This document shows, piece after piece, positions 16,303 through 26,293 of a stretch of 64,000 bases of DNA. Under the pieces are notes generated by a model. That model was given only the letters and a program-made list of their open reading frames with translations, was not told the DNA's origin and did no database searches. The stretch covers positions 124,001-188,000 of the forward strand of contig JAFWLE010000002.1 in assembly GCA_017511205.1 (NCBI GenBank), given 5' to 3'. Position 1 is the stretch's first letter; each line of letters opens with the position of its first letter. The DNA comes from Candidatus Saccharimonadota bacterium (lineage in GTDB: Bacteria > Patescibacteriota > Saccharimonadia > Saccharimonadales > Saccharimonadaceae). The translations under genes and the position numbers were made by a program.

Positions 16303-16848
16303 TTACCTCTTAATATAGATCGAAAGATTGGCATTAGCGTACTTCCTAGCTTTCAGAAGCTGCATTTCAGAGAAATCTGGTGCTGCACCGGGGTGAGATA
16401 GCACTAAAGTACCACCTTGTTTTACTAATTTAGGCAAGTTTTCTACCATCTCTGGTGTATATGTATCATACGGAGGATCGGCTAGAACTAAATCATACTG
16501 GTTTTTAGAGGCCATAGCGAAACTATTTGCGTCCAAGACCACGGTTTTCCATTTTTCAGAGTTAATTTCTAAATCTAAGCAGTTTTTTTTCACTACTGCC
16601 ATCACTTTACCACTGTTATCGACAAACGTAACACTTTTTGCTCCTCTCGATAAAGCCTCAATACCCAGCGTTCCACCGCCACAAAAAAGGTCTAGCACCT
16701 GGCTATCATTGACGCAATCAAAAATCATATTAAAGAGTGCCAGTCTTTCCCTTTCGCCCATCGGATGAGTATTCCCACCAGGAGTCTGTATTGAACGGCC
16801 CCTATAAGTTCCACCAGTAATTTTAACATAACCGCCAATTTGCTTCAT
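16303..16848 (-). CDS. rsmD: 16S rRNA (guanine966-N2)-methyltransferase RsmD
   Basis: 181-residue SAM-dependent methyltransferase. The N-terminal KITGGTYRGRSIQTP and the GERERLALFNMI block are typical of RsmD. The SAM-binding motif VLDLFCGGGTLGIEALSRGA and the catalytic ADPPY (DLVLADPPYDTY) are intact. It follows recG by 8 nt on the same strand, a common pairing. It acts on h31 of 16S rRNA during 30S assembly. Confidence 0.92.
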   Translation of the reverse strand: MKQIGGYVKITGGTYRGRSIQTPGGNTHPMGERERLALFNMIFDCVNDSQVLDLFCGGGTLGIEALSRGAKSVTFVDNSGKVMAVVKKNCLDLEINSEKWKTVVLDANSFAMASKNQYDLVLADPPYDTYTPEMVENLPKLVKQGGTLVLSHPGAAPDFSEMQLLKARKYANANLSIYIKR

Positions 16849-16856
16849 TTGTTTCC

Positions 16857-18917
16857 TTAGTTTAGAGTTGTAATTTGCTGATATTTTGAAATTCCAGCCA
16901 TGAGCTCTTTATATTTTAACATATTCTCTGGATTTTGCAAGAAAATTTTCACGTCTTGCTGAGCCTTGGCGATTAACTTAGTGTCTGACAAAGAGGCAAT
17001 TCTAAGGTCTAAAGCTCCGTGCTGCAGAGCGCCATAGATTTCGCCCGGACCACGCATTTTTAAATCAACTTCTGCTAGATAAAACCCGTCACTAGACTTC
17101 TCTAGCTCTTTTAATCTTCTAGTAGGAGCCAGATCGCCAGAGGTGAGAAGATAACAATAAGCTGTACTAGAGCCTCTTCCGACGCGACCCCTTAGCTGAT
17201 GGAGCTGCGCCAGGCCGTAGCTTTCGGCGTTTTCGATTACCATCAAAGTCGCATTTGGCACATCTACGCCCACCTCCACCACTGTAGTGGATACCAGAAT
17301 GTCAATTTCGCCGTTCGCAAATCTCTCCATCACGGCATCTTTTTCGGCCGGTTTCATTTTGCCGTGCAAAAATTCGATTTTTTTGTCTGGAAAAACCTCA
17401 GCTAGTCTCCTGGCACGCGATTTAACAGATGTAATTTCTGAACCAGGATTACCGTTCCCATCTTCTATAGCTTTACAAATCCAATAAATCTGTTGCCCGT
17501 GAGCATTCTGGTTTTGAGCTTTCTCATCTGGTTTTAAATTCATAACTAAGCGCATTTTTTGATACAGTTTCTCACGCATTTCTACCTCAGTGAGTATAGA
17601 GGTGACTATGGACTGCCTACCCTTCGGCATTTCGTTTAAAATCGAAACGTCGAGATCGCCAAATACTGTCAATTGCAAAGAACGCGGAATTGGCGTAGCG
17701 GTCATTGTGAGAAGGTGCGGGGCCAAACCTTTGGGCGATTTCAGAGCCAGCTTCTGACGTTGTTCTACTCCAAAACGATGTTGCTCGTCAATAATTACCA
17801 GTGCCAGATCTTTAAATTCCGTATCGTCAGTTAGTAGCGCATGCGTGCCAATTACTAAATTGATTTTACCGCTTTTAATCTCGGTCTTTAATTCCGGTTT
17901 TTTCTTAGTCGCACCAGTTAGAAGTGCCACTTCTATGCCGAGAGGCGATAACAGTTGTGACAAACTGGCAAAATGCTGTGTAGCTAAGATTGCCGTAGGG
18001 GCCAGAATTGCCACTTGCTGCCCCGCTAGGATCGCCTCATATGCTGCCAGTGCCGCCACCATAGTTTTACCTGAGCCCACATCACCCTGAAGTAATCGAT
18101 TCATCGGCGTGGGTTTTTCCATATCTTGAAAAATTTCCCAGGCGGCTTTTTTCTGTGCCCCAGTCAGTTGAAAAGGCAGAAGTTTCAAAAAATCCCGGAT
18201 TTTCTCTGCATCAAAAGGAATCGAAACGGCTTTTAGCTTTTCATTCTCTTGCCGATTAAGTTTGGCCGCTAAAATCAACTCAAATAGTTCCTCATACGCT
18301 AGATAATCTCGCGCGTTCTTAATGGATTTTTCAGAATTTGGAAAATGCGCATAGAAAAGTGCTCTTTTACGAGTTTCAGGTTTCACCGAAGGTAGCATAT
18401 CTGGTATATCATTAAAAATTGGCTTCGAAGCTCGCATCAAACGTCGGAAATCATTTGATTTTAGAGCACCATGTGCCACATAAATAGGACTAAGCCCACC
18501 GTTAGGATCAATATCGGATATTTCTGCACTTGATGGTGAAATTAAACTGTACCGACCATTTTTAAATTCATAATCTCCCGCAAAGTAATAGTCTTTCTCT
18601 GGTGCAAACTGTTTCAAACGATAGCTTTGGTTGAACCATACAACCTTTACAGCCCCTGTTTCATCTCTCACAATCCCTTCAGTAACAGACAAGTTTCGCC
18701 TCCTAGCTCTTCTGGAAGTGAGAGAATCAATTTTTCCCTTGATTACTACCTTCCCAGGACGAATTTCGGCAATCGAAGTCGGTGCTGCATAATTTTCGTA
18801 ATCACGCGGCAAATTATACAAAAAATCCCGCACCGTGCGAATTCCGTGTTTTTTTAGCACCTCCGCCGTTTTTGGCCCCACCCTTTTTAGATTTTCAACA
18901 TCCTCCGTTAAAATCAT
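16857..18917 (-). CDS. recG: ATP-dependent DNA helicase RecG
   Basis: 686-residue replication-fork reversal helicase of usual length. An N-terminal HhH-like start (LKRVGPKTAEVLKKHGI) and OB-fold wedge region precede SF2 motifs: Walker A GDVGSGKTMVAA (about residue 280), DEQHRFGVEQR, TATPIPRSLQL, and motif VI region LHQLRGRVGRGSSTAYCYLL. TATAAT lies 8 nt before the ATG, so the message is probably leaderless. rsmD follows in the same unit. Confidence 0.96.
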   Translation of the reverse strand: MILTEDVENLKRVGPKTAEVLKKHGIRTVRDFLYNLPRDYENYAAPTSIAEIRPGKVVIKGKIDSLTSRRARRRNLSVTEGIVRDETGAVKVVWFNQSYRLKQFAPEKDYYFAGDYEFKNGRYSLISPSSAEISDIDPNGGLSPIYVAHGALKSNDFRRLMRASKPIFNDIPDMLPSVKPETRKRALFYAHFPNSEKSIKNARDYLAYEELFELILAAKLNRQENEKLKAVSIPFDAEKIRDFLKLLPFQLTGAQKKAAWEIFQDMEKPTPMNRLLQGDVGSGKTMVAALAAYEAILAGQQVAILAPTAILATQHFASLSQLLSPLGIEVALLTGATKKKPELKTEIKSGKINLVIGTHALLTDDTEFKDLALVIIDEQHRFGVEQRQKLALKSPKGLAPHLLTMTATPIPRSLQLTVFGDLDVSILNEMPKGRQSIVTSILTEVEMREKLYQKMRLVMNLKPDEKAQNQNAHGQQIYWICKAIEDGNGNPGSEITSVKSRARRLAEVFPDKKIEFLHGKMKPAEKDAVMERFANGEIDILVSTTVVEVGVDVPNATLMVIENAESYGLAQLHQLRGRVGRGSSTAYCYLLTSGDLAPTRRLKELEKSSDGFYLAEVDLKMRGPGEIYGALQHGALDLRIASLSDTKLIAKAQQDVKIFLQNPENMLKYKELMAGISKYQQITTLN

Positions 18918-18925
18918 ATGTATAA

Positions 18926-18931
18926 ATTATA
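18926..18931 (-). promoter_or_regulatory. -10 box of recG
   Basis: TATAAT 8 nt before the recG ATG. It overlaps the last codons of trmD. Confidence 0.6.
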
Positions 18932-19703
18932 ACACATGCCCAGAGTGTTCTTCGCGCCACTTATCTACTTCACCATGGTTGCCAGAAAGTAAAACATCTG
19001 GCACCTTCATCCCGCGAAAGTCATATGGTTTTGTATATTGCGGATATTCAATATTGTCTCCATCCGAAAAAGACTCAATCTCAGCTGAGGTTTCCCCACC
19101 TAGTACTCCAGGAATTAAGCGCACTACAGAATCAATAATGATTAGAGCCGGTAGTTCCCCACCAGTTAGCACATATTTTCCTAGCGAGATCTTGTAATCC
19201 ACGATCGACAAAATTCTCTCATCGTACCCCTCGTAATGTGGGCAAAGAATAATATAGTGCATATCGCAAGGCAATTGGGAATGCTCTTCTCGAGGGCTTC
19301 CGGAGGTTACGACCGAGGTATGAGGGGCGCTCCGCCCGTGACGACGGGCCGGAGCGACCCCGTCCCGAGAGAAGAGCGTTCCTAATTGCCCCCGTGACAT
19401 TGCTCTGGCCATTTCTTGATTCCAGATTTCACCTGCAGGGGTAGGTAGAATCACTTTGGCGGTCGGATCTTTTGCTTTGACTGATTCGATAGCGTTAAAT
19501 ACTGGCTCGCATCTAAGTAGCATCCCATCTCCGCCTCCATAAGGTGTATCGTCCACCGATTTATGCGGCCCTAGCCCAAAATCCCGTAAGTTCACAAAAT
19601 TAAACTCTGCTAGACCTTTTTCGGTAGCTTTCCACATCATCGAAGTCTTTAAATATGGTTCCAAAGCCTCTTGAAATAGAGTAATTATCGTAAACTTGAT
19701 CAT
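18927..19703 (-). CDS. trmD: tRNA (guanine37-N1)-methyltransferase with in-frame palindromic insert
   Basis: SPOUT methyltransferase making m1G37 in tRNA. Conserved parts are MIKFTIITLF at the N-terminus, DDTPYGGGDGMLL, HYEGYDERI and GKYVLTGGELPALIIID. The usual Gly before HYEG is Pro here. Between WNQEMARAMSRGQLG and MHYIILCPHYEG, where relatives have only a short loop, sit about 36 extra residues encoded by a 121-nt hairpin (19270-19390). The insert is Arg/Ser/Pro-rich and probably exposed or disordered. Total 258 residues. Whether the enzyme tolerates it by looping it out is inference. Confidence 0.92.
   Translation of the reverse strand: MIKFTIITLFQEALEPYLKTSMMWKATEKGLAEFNFVNLRDFGLGPHKSVDDTPYGGGDGMLLRCEPVFNAIESVKAKDPTAKVILPTPAGEIWNQEMARAMSRGQLGTLFSRDGVAPARRHGRSAPHTSVVTSGSPREEHSQLPCDMHYIILCPHYEGYDERILSIVDYKISLGKYVLTGGELPALIIIDSVVRLIPGVLGGETSAEIESFSDGDNIEYPQYTKPYDFRGMKVPDVLLSGNHGEVDKWREEHSGHVL
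19270..19390. repeat. In-gene palindromic element, family A, in trmD
   Basis: Outer arms GGCAATTGGGAATGCTCTTC and the complement of GGCAATTAGGAACGCTCTTC close a long stem. The core read on the plus strand has GGAGGTTACGACCGAGGT, then GGGGCGCTCCG, CCCGTGACGACGGG and CGGAGCGACCCC. The core is nearly identical to the one in alaS, with a paired T/A to G/C change in the GCTCCG/CGGAGC stem. The arms are unlike those in alaS. Confidence 0.88.
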
Positions 19704-19712
19704 ATTTCACAT

Positions 19713-19718
19713 ATTATA
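19713..19718 (-). promoter_or_regulatory. -10 box of trmD
   Basis: TATAAT 9 nt before the trmD ATG at 19703. Confidence 0.55.
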
Positions 19719-19744
19719 CCATATTTTTTAAATAAAAAAAGTGC

Positions 19745-19773
19745 TTGACAGAATTATTTTTATGCTTTATTAT
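19745..19773 (+). promoter_or_regulatory. Consensus promoter of the 19780 RNA
   Basis: TTGACA (19745-19750), a 17-nt spacer and TATTAT (19768-19773): one of the best -35/-10 pairs in the window. No open frame with a ribosome binding site follows. Confidence 0.75.
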
Positions 19774-19779
19774 TGGTCT

Positions 19780-19926
19780 AAGCTGGTACGCTTCACAGGG
19801 GTTCCACTGATTAAATTAGTGGAGTGTGGAGACTCATTAAAACAAACAGCGGATCAAAACAAAACAATGTGCCCCAGGGTGGGCGCGCATCAGCGCAAGA
19901 GGATGGCCGTCAAGGCCATCTCTTTT
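19780..19926 (+). ncRNA. Putative stand-alone structured RNA
   Basis: About 147 nt between a consensus promoter and an intrinsic terminator. Predicted structure: GTCT/AGAC enclosing an AAGC/GCTT hairpin, a CAC/GTG pair and a TCCACTGAT/ATTAGTGGA stem. An A-rich single-stranded linker with CAAAACAAAACAA follows, then a GTGCCC/GGGCGC hairpin, GCGC/GCGC, and the terminator. It does not match tmRNA, RNase P, SRP or 6S motifs that I can recognise. obgE downstream has its own -10, so this is unlikely to be just its leader. Confidence 0.55.
19897..19924 (+). terminator. Terminator of the 19780 RNA
   Basis: AAGAGGATGGCC and GGCCATCTCTT pair around GTCAA with one bulged G. The stem runs into TCTTTTAT. 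Confidence 0.7.
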
Positions 19927-19945
19927 ATAATGCTGATGATTATGG

Positions 19946-19951
19946 TATAAT
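19946..19951 (+). promoter_or_regulatory. -10 box of obgE
   Basis: TATAAT 6 nt before the ATG at 19958, implying a leaderless obgE message. Confidence 0.65.
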
Positions 19952-19954
19952 TAG

Positions 19955-21358
<1,404 letters not shown>

Positions 21359-21363
21359 AAAAC

Positions 21364-21384
21364 AGCCCGGGCATCAGCCCGGGC
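21364..21384. terminator. Bidirectional terminator after obgE
   Basis: AGCCCGGGC, an ATCA/TGAT loop and GCCCGGGCT. On the minus strand it is followed by GTTTTTTA. It serves obgE and the convergent small gene. Confidence 0.85.
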
Positions 21385-21398
21385 TCATAAAAAGGAGG

Positions 21399-21843
21399 TT
21401 AACCTGAAAAGGAAATGTTACCCTTCCTTTTCTCTGCGTCATAGAACATTGAAAACGTGTACTTTTTCAAAAGTTCTTTTCCATCGTATTCCTTATCACT
21501 ACTACAGTGCGAATGATTGAACGCCCTGACATCATAGTCCATGTAGTCTAATCTGTCATAGATATCACGTCCATCGTTAAGATCCGCACTACAATACCCA
21601 TTAAGGATCAATCTGTTTCCGGAGCCGTCCTCATATTCTATGGACGTAATCTTGAAATCTGAAGCATACATTTTGAATGCCTCACGATCCGGATCATTGA
21701 TAGACCCATCATAGCTAAGCGCTATGCTGAACCTTAGTTTGATCCAATCTTTATCATATACGTACTTGCACGCATCGAAGATTCGATCTTTACTTGGCCC
21801 ATCATAGATATCGTAGTAGCTTTTCCATTGGTGTTCATCCGAA
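21399..21843 (-). CDS. Small protein of unknown function, possibly frameshifted at the start
   Basis: The safe reading is 90 residues from ATG 21671, but the same frame is open upstream to about 21855 and looks coding (DEHQWKSYYDIYDGPSK...DREAFKM). That gives about 150 residues rich in Asp and Tyr. The upstream AAAGGGGG site and GTG do not lead into this frame. Removing one G from the GG at 21839-21840 would let GTG start it. So there is either a sequencing or assembly slip, a real frameshift, or translation from 21671 only. A strong promoter (21923-21951) and a terminator frame it. No family recognised. Confidence 0.55.
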
Positions 21844-21922
21844 CACCCCCTTTCTCAAAGAACTCTCAGTGCATCCGCAAAGAGAACAAAGAAAATTAGT
21901 CCCCAACTAGACTAACGATTTA

Positions 21923-21951
21923 ATTATATCATACAAAATCTATTTTGTCAA
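21923..21951 (-). promoter_or_regulatory. Consensus promoter of the 21399 gene
   Basis: Minus strand TTGACA (21946-21951), 17-nt spacer, TATAAT (21923-21928): a perfect consensus. The leader of about 75 nt holds a TTAGTC/GACTAA hairpin followed by TTTTC, which could act as an attenuator. Confidence 0.8.
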
Positions 21952-21960
21952 GAATTATGG

Positions 21961-23040
21961 CTAATGTATATAATTGAACCTTCCAGCTGCGCTAGCAGGC
22001 ACGGTTGAGAATAATACACCACCACGACAGCCAGCGTAATTTCGCTCAGATATGTTAATTGAGCCATCGCTATTAACGGACTCCACGTAGCCCACGTGTC
22101 CGTACCAACCAGCATCAGTTTGGAAAATCGCTCCTGCTGCTGGTGTATGGTTAACAGTTAGCCCAGCCGCCCTTGCAATATCGTCCCAACGGTTAGCATT
22201 CGCCTTGATAAAACCGAGGTCTGGTCGCTTCAACCAACCCCAGGTAGTACATTGCCCACCGCCTAATCTAGCATTACAAGTCAAGTTGGTTCTAGTTGCC
22301 GAGTCACCGAGGTAGGTATAAGTGTAACTGCTACTACTGCTGCCACTACGGTAAGAGCGCCTCACTGGTGCCACATATTCAGGACGTTCAGTTTCTGGAA
22401 GAGATCCGTTTCTAATTACTAGATTCATACCTTCAGAAATACCAGAAACCTCTAGGTCATTCAGAGCTATTACCTCTTCTGCGTTAGATCCATAGGTCTG
22501 AGTAATCGTTTCCATGGTGTCACCAGGTTTTACTGTATACACTATCCCAGCCACACTCGGAATTTTAATAATCGTACCAGGAGCAACATCTACGGTTTTA
22601 AGACCATTCGACCACCGAATCTGGTCGGCTGTAGCATCATATCTAGCTGCAATGGTGTCGATATTTTCACCTTCTTGTACTTCATATTCAATCACCCCAC
22701 GCGAAGCATTTACATCCGTTACGCTAGGTTTCTCTAACTTGCCTAAAGTCGTGAGACCGTGATTATGAATAGAGGTAGCTGAAACGTAATTTGAGGCTAC
22801 ATCAGGAGCACTGGCTAGCCCCAAGGCATCAGATAAGTCTGCCACCACATAGAGCTCGGACATTTGGTCTACTGAAACTTCGGTATCGTTACTAGTAAAA
22901 GCATCTAAACTTAAAGTAGTATCCTGATCCTTTTTGTCTAGCGAACCGCAAAAAACTAAGGTCAGCGTAATTGCGCCCACCAAAACATAAGGTAAAACCT
23001 TACCTAACCATTCTGGGATTTTCTTCTTCTTCTTTGTCAT
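21961..23040 (-). CDS. LysM-CHAP peptidoglycan hydrolase
   Basis: 359 residues. A KKKKK start and one membrane anchor (about 13-30) are followed by two LysM domains (EVQEGENIDTIAARYDATADQIRWSN, about 118-165; YTVKPGDTMETITQTYG, about 168-212). After a Ser/Tyr linker comes a C-terminal CHAP domain with catalytic Cys in GGQCTTWGW, His in YGHVGYVESV and the ISERNY acidic/Asn position. It should cut peptidoglycan stem or cross-bridge peptides outside the membrane. Its ATG overlaps the stop of the mltG fusion gene (ATGA), so the two are coupled with another wall enzyme. Confidence 0.9.
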   Translation of the reverse strand: MTKKKKKIPEWLGKVLPYVLVGAITLTLVFCGSLDKKDQDTTLSLDAFTSNDTEVSVDQMSELYVVADLSDALGLASAPDVASNYVSATSIHNHGLTTLGKLEKPSVTDVNASRGVIEYEVQEGENIDTIAARYDATADQIRWSNGLKTVDVAPGTIIKIPSVAGIVYTVKPGDTMETITQTYGSNAEEVIALNDLEVSGISEGMNLVIRNGSLPETERPEYVAPVRRSYRSGSSSSSYTYTYLGDSATRTNLTCNARLGGGQCTTWGWLKRPDLGFIKANANRWDDIARAAGLTVNHTPAAGAIFQTDAGWYGHVGYVESVNSDGSINISERNYAGCRGGVLFSTVPASAAGRFNYIH

Positions 23041-24467
23041 AATGATACGTTACAGAGGTTTTGGCAATGACTGTAGATATTCTGGTTATGCTCTGCCTCC
23101 GTATAACTATAATACATCAAACCATCGTCTCCTGTCAAGAAGTAAAGATAAGCCGAATCTGATGGCTCTGCTACCGCCTTCAGGGCAGAAAGGCCAGGGT
23201 TAGAAATCGGTCCACATGGTAACCCCTGGTGATTGCGTGTGTTATAACAAGAGTCAATTGTAAGCGCCGCTTGATTATCTTGATAAACTTCTCTGTTCGG
23301 ATCCAAAACATCTAACGCATATGAAACGGTTACGTCACTCCCCAGCGGAATGCCATAAGAAAGCCGTGATAAAAACACCTGAGCCACCGTAGGTTGCTCA
23401 TTCGACGGGGCTTCTTTCTGCACGACTGAGGCTAATGTGATGCCTTCAAATAAAGATAACCCCTGTTTTTCGTAAGCCTCTTTCAAATGATTTTCCTTAA
23501 TTACCTTATCCATACCATCTAAATATTTCTTTAGAATATCCTTTACTGGTGTTTCTTCGTAAAACTCGTGCGTTTCACCAAATAAATATCCTTCTAAAGT
23601 AGCGCCCTCTGGCCGGTCTTTCAAAAATTGGTAATCGTACTTGGCATTAAAAGCCTCTTCCACTTCTTCACTAGAATATCCTAGCGCAATTAGATTGTTT
23701 TTAATGTCAAAAATCGTTTCACCAGGTAAGATCGTAAAATTAAATCTTGCTTCTTCCTTTTTTCTTTCCAGCTCAGCATAGTATTCTTCGCGTTCCTTAC
23801 GGCGCATTTCTCTAATTATGAAAAGTGATACCCCAGCTGTCACTAGGCCCACAATGATTAAGACTATAATAAATGAGGTCCATTTAGTGGCTTTTTTCAT
23901 TTTATGCTTGGCTTTTTTGGTATTTAATCTCACTTTGTCTGCTTCTTTCTTGGTTAAATTTGTCACGGTCTCGCTAGCCCCTGCCACGGCAGCTTTTACA
24001 TTCTCGGCTGCACTTAAATTTCCAGCCGGTTCAGAAGATGCCTCGACCTCTTTTTGTGCCATCGACACGGTGAAGTTTTCCAAAAAATCCTGTAGAATAA
24101 TCGTAGCTGCTTCGGTATCAATATCGCCTTTGACGTAATTTTTCTTGCTTTTCTTTAATCTTTCCTCTGCTACTACCGAAGTTAGAGACTCATCTTGGAA
24201 TTTAATGTGGGCTCCTGGGATCATTTCAGTGAGTTTTTTGGCAAAGTTTCGTACATACACTGATTGCTTAGTCTCGTTCCCTTCGTTGCTACGAGGAAGG
24301 CCTAGCACAAAGAAATTTGTGTTATTTAGCTTGGCAATTTTTGCTAGCTCTTGCCACTCAGTGCCATTTACTTCAACAAAAGTTACCGGCACGGCGATTC
24401 TAGTGCCAGAATCTGCCTTAGCTACTCCAATTCTTTTTTCACCAACGTCTAATCCAATTACCCGCAT
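23037..24467 (-). CDS. RuvX(YqgF)-MltG fusion protein
   Basis: 476 residues combining two enzymes. Residues 1-135 are a YqgF/RuvX RNase H-fold nuclease with GLDVGEKRIGVA, VLGLPRSNEG, QDESLTS and the final DTEAATIILQDFL Asp, so the acidic residues are kept. A Lys/Ala-rich linker and one membrane helix (about 195-216) follow. The rest is an endolytic murein transglycosylase MltG domain: LPGETIFDIKNNL, EGYLFGETHEF, ASVVQKEAPSNE (catalytic Glu), VAQVFLSRL, GLPCGPISNPG. The nuclease would sit in the cytoplasm and MltG outside. The two genes are adjacent in many bacteria; here they are one frame. Confidence 0.9.
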   Translation of the reverse strand: MRVIGLDVGEKRIGVAKADSGTRIAVPVTFVEVNGTEWQELAKIAKLNNTNFFVLGLPRSNEGNETKQSVYVRNFAKKLTEMIPGAHIKFQDESLTSVVAEERLKKSKKNYVKGDIDTEAATIILQDFLENFTVSMAQKEVEASSEPAGNLSAAENVKAAVAGASETVTNLTKKEADKVRLNTKKAKHKMKKATKWTSFIIVLIIVGLVTAGVSLFIIREMRRKEREEYYAELERKKEEARFNFTILPGETIFDIKNNLIALGYSSEEVEEAFNAKYDYQFLKDRPEGATLEGYLFGETHEFYEETPVKDILKKYLDGMDKVIKENHLKEAYEKQGLSLFEGITLASVVQKEAPSNEQPTVAQVFLSRLSYGIPLGSDVTVSYALDVLDPNREVYQDNQAALTIDSCYNTRNHQGLPCGPISNPGLSALKAVAEPSDSAYLYFLTGDDGLMYYSYTEAEHNQNIYSHCQNLCNVSL

Positions 24468-24478
24468 GACTATTCTAA

Positions 24479-26242
24479 CTAATCCTTTTTCTTTTCAATA
24501 TTTTCGTCAGAATTTTCTTCTTGGTCTTGCTTTATTTCTTTGCCGTTCTGATCCTTCACTTCAAACTCAATAGAAATTTTGTTTGGATCACTCGGTATCG
24601 CCATTACCCAAGGATAAGACGGTGTAATTTTTACATCAGAGACGCCATAAATGTTGCGAATTTCGTGCTGTGCTTCACCTAAGCCTTTACCTTTAATCTT
24701 GTCAATTAACTCGCCTTCCGTTATTTTAGGGCCTACAAAGTATTGAGCTTTCAACTTATTAGTTGAGCCATTTTTAATTTGAGTTGCATTTTCAATATAA
24801 ACATCTTCTATAGTGTGGACTTTTTGATCATCGTCCAAATCGTTCTTGGCTTTTGCCTCAATAAACTCTTTTAGCTTAATTTTATCAATCACATAGACCG
24901 AAGCTGTAGTAGAGACTTTCAGTGTCGGTTTTACTCCTTCCTTTACCTCCTCATCAGCTGCCGGCGTAGCAACTACGTTAGAAGTGGTTTGTTCAAAAGT
25001 ATTATCGATAATGTAATAATTATCGCCAATCGTATTGTACAGTTTTTCCTTGTTTTCATCTTCTTTAGCATTGGTGATTTCCGATTTAGCATTTTCAATA
25101 TCCGATTGTTGTACCACTGTAACTACATCGTCGGTCCCTCCTGTAATTGGCGTTCCAGAATAAACATTCACTTTTGCTACTGTGCTCCAACCTGTGCTGG
25201 CAGGCTCAATATTGTACTTTGTGCCTCCCTCTACAGCCGTGACCGGCACCTTCGCTGAGACACGACAACCTAAATCAACCAGTTCTTGCGCATTGTCTTT
25301 GTTGTCGCAACTCTTTTTGCCATCACCATCGTAAGAGATTGCTACGTTGCTGTCAGCAGCATAAGATAAACTATTAATGGTGAATAAACTTCCAGAATTA
25401 ATGGCGACAGAGCCTCTAATATTCATCGGGAAATAGGTGAATACTACTACTTCGCCTTTAGCTTTTTCACCACGGTTTTTCTTGCCAGTTGCCTCAAATT
25501 GAACCTCTTGAGGCATGTCAATTGTCTTTTGCTCTAGGTAGAATTTCCCTTCACTAGCATTCTCTTTGTTAATATCATCTGTAAAGGTAATAGTATCCGA
25601 AAATGCTTTCTGCTCTGTCTTAATAGCAACCGCAATATCCACAGCGGGAGCAATCGCAAAGGCCCAAATGAGAAATACTATCAAAATCACACAGCCAATT
25701 CCGGCCGCAATAGACAGTTTCTTATGCTCCTTGATCCAATTAATGAATTTGTTACCACTTTTAGCGGATTTTTTCTTAGGTTTTTCTTTAGGCTTTTCCT
25801 CTTCCTCATCCTCTTCATCTTCCTCAGCTTCTTCTTCCTTCTCTTTCTCCTCTTCCTTCTTTTCTAAATCTTCTTTCTTATCCTTGTCCTTATCAATAGC
25901 TTTGCTGTCCGAATCGTCAAGTAGATCTTCTTTTTCAGGTTTTTCTGGCTCATCTTCAGCGCTTAATTCTGGGATTACCGGTGCCGATTGTAAATTCTTA
26001 GCTACCGGGATTTTAGCAGCAGCAGCTAATCTTATAATGGACGGGTCTACTGTGACTAGAACCACAGTTTTCTCGGCAGTGGCGCCGGTTTTTTCTATCA
26101 ATTTAATATTAACCACACTTCGAAAAACCCCCGCTTTTTTAGGCGGAACAATAGCCACGATTTTTTCTTTTGAGTTTTCTATTTTTAGAATGATGTCAGT
26201 AATATCATCCTCAGGCTCAATATAAATCACATCTTTGTTCAT
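24479..26242 (-). CDS. Large membrane protein with acidic linker and baseplate-J-like region
   Basis: 587 residues. The N-terminus (IYIEPEDDITDIILKIENSK, about 1-100) is a compact domain that may be cytoplasmic. A very acidic/basic low-complexity stretch (about 105-190, Glu/Asp/Lys) and one membrane helix (about 208-232) follow. The C-terminal part has sequence reminiscent of baseplate J/gp47 domains (GEVVVFTYFPMNIRGSVAINSG and a later VEGGTKYNIEP). Start ATG 26242 is preferred: TAAAAT lies 7 nt before it, and upstream in-frame codons run through the promoter. Its position upstream of ruvX-mltG suggests an envelope role; the function is unknown. Confidence 0.75.
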   Translation of the reverse strand: MNKDVIYIEPEDDITDIILKIENSKEKIVAIVPPKKAGVFRSVVNIKLIEKTGATAEKTVVLVTVDPSIIRLAAAAKIPVAKNLQSAPVIPELSAEDEPEKPEKEDLLDDSDSKAIDKDKDKKEDLEKKEEEKEKEEEAEEDEEDEEEEKPKEKPKKKSAKSGNKFINWIKEHKKLSIAAGIGCVILIVFLIWAFAIAPAVDIAVAIKTEQKAFSDTITFTDDINKENASEGKFYLEQKTIDMPQEVQFEATGKKNRGEKAKGEVVVFTYFPMNIRGSVAINSGSLFTINSLSYAADSNVAISYDGDGKKSCDNKDNAQELVDLGCRVSAKVPVTAVEGGTKYNIEPASTGWSTVAKVNVYSGTPITGGTDDVVTVVQQSDIENAKSEITNAKEDENKEKLYNTIGDNYYIIDNTFEQTTSNVVATPAADEEVKEGVKPTLKVSTTASVYVIDKIKLKEFIEAKAKNDLDDDQKVHTIEDVYIENATQIKNGSTNKLKAQYFVGPKITEGELIDKIKGKGLGEAQHEIRNIYGVSDVKITPSYPWVMAIPSDPNKISIEFEVKDQNGKEIKQDQEENSDENIEKKKD

Positions 26243-26249
26243 ATATAGA

Positions 26250-26255
26250 ATTTTA
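26250..26255 (-). promoter_or_regulatory. -10 box of the 24479-26242 gene
   Basis: TAAAAT 7 nt before the ATG at 26242; divergent from the histidine kinase promoter region. Confidence 0.5.
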
Positions 26256-26293
26256 CCACATTTTTTAAAGCTTGTGTTAAAATAATAATATAA

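Noticed and set aside
17440-17530. Possible in-gene palindrome in recG near the poorly conserved loop
   Set aside because: The loop is unusual in sequence, but the DNA shows no long complementary arms and lacks the shared cores.
19780-19926. Assigning the RNA as 6S, SRP RNA, tmRNA or RNase P RNA
   Set aside because: None of the conserved sequence motifs of these RNAs is visible, and the length and fold do not fit.
25566-26225. Plus-strand open frame of 219 codons, Ser/Phe-rich
   Set aside because: It mirrors the Glu/Lys low-complexity linker of the minus-strand membrane protein; no start signals.
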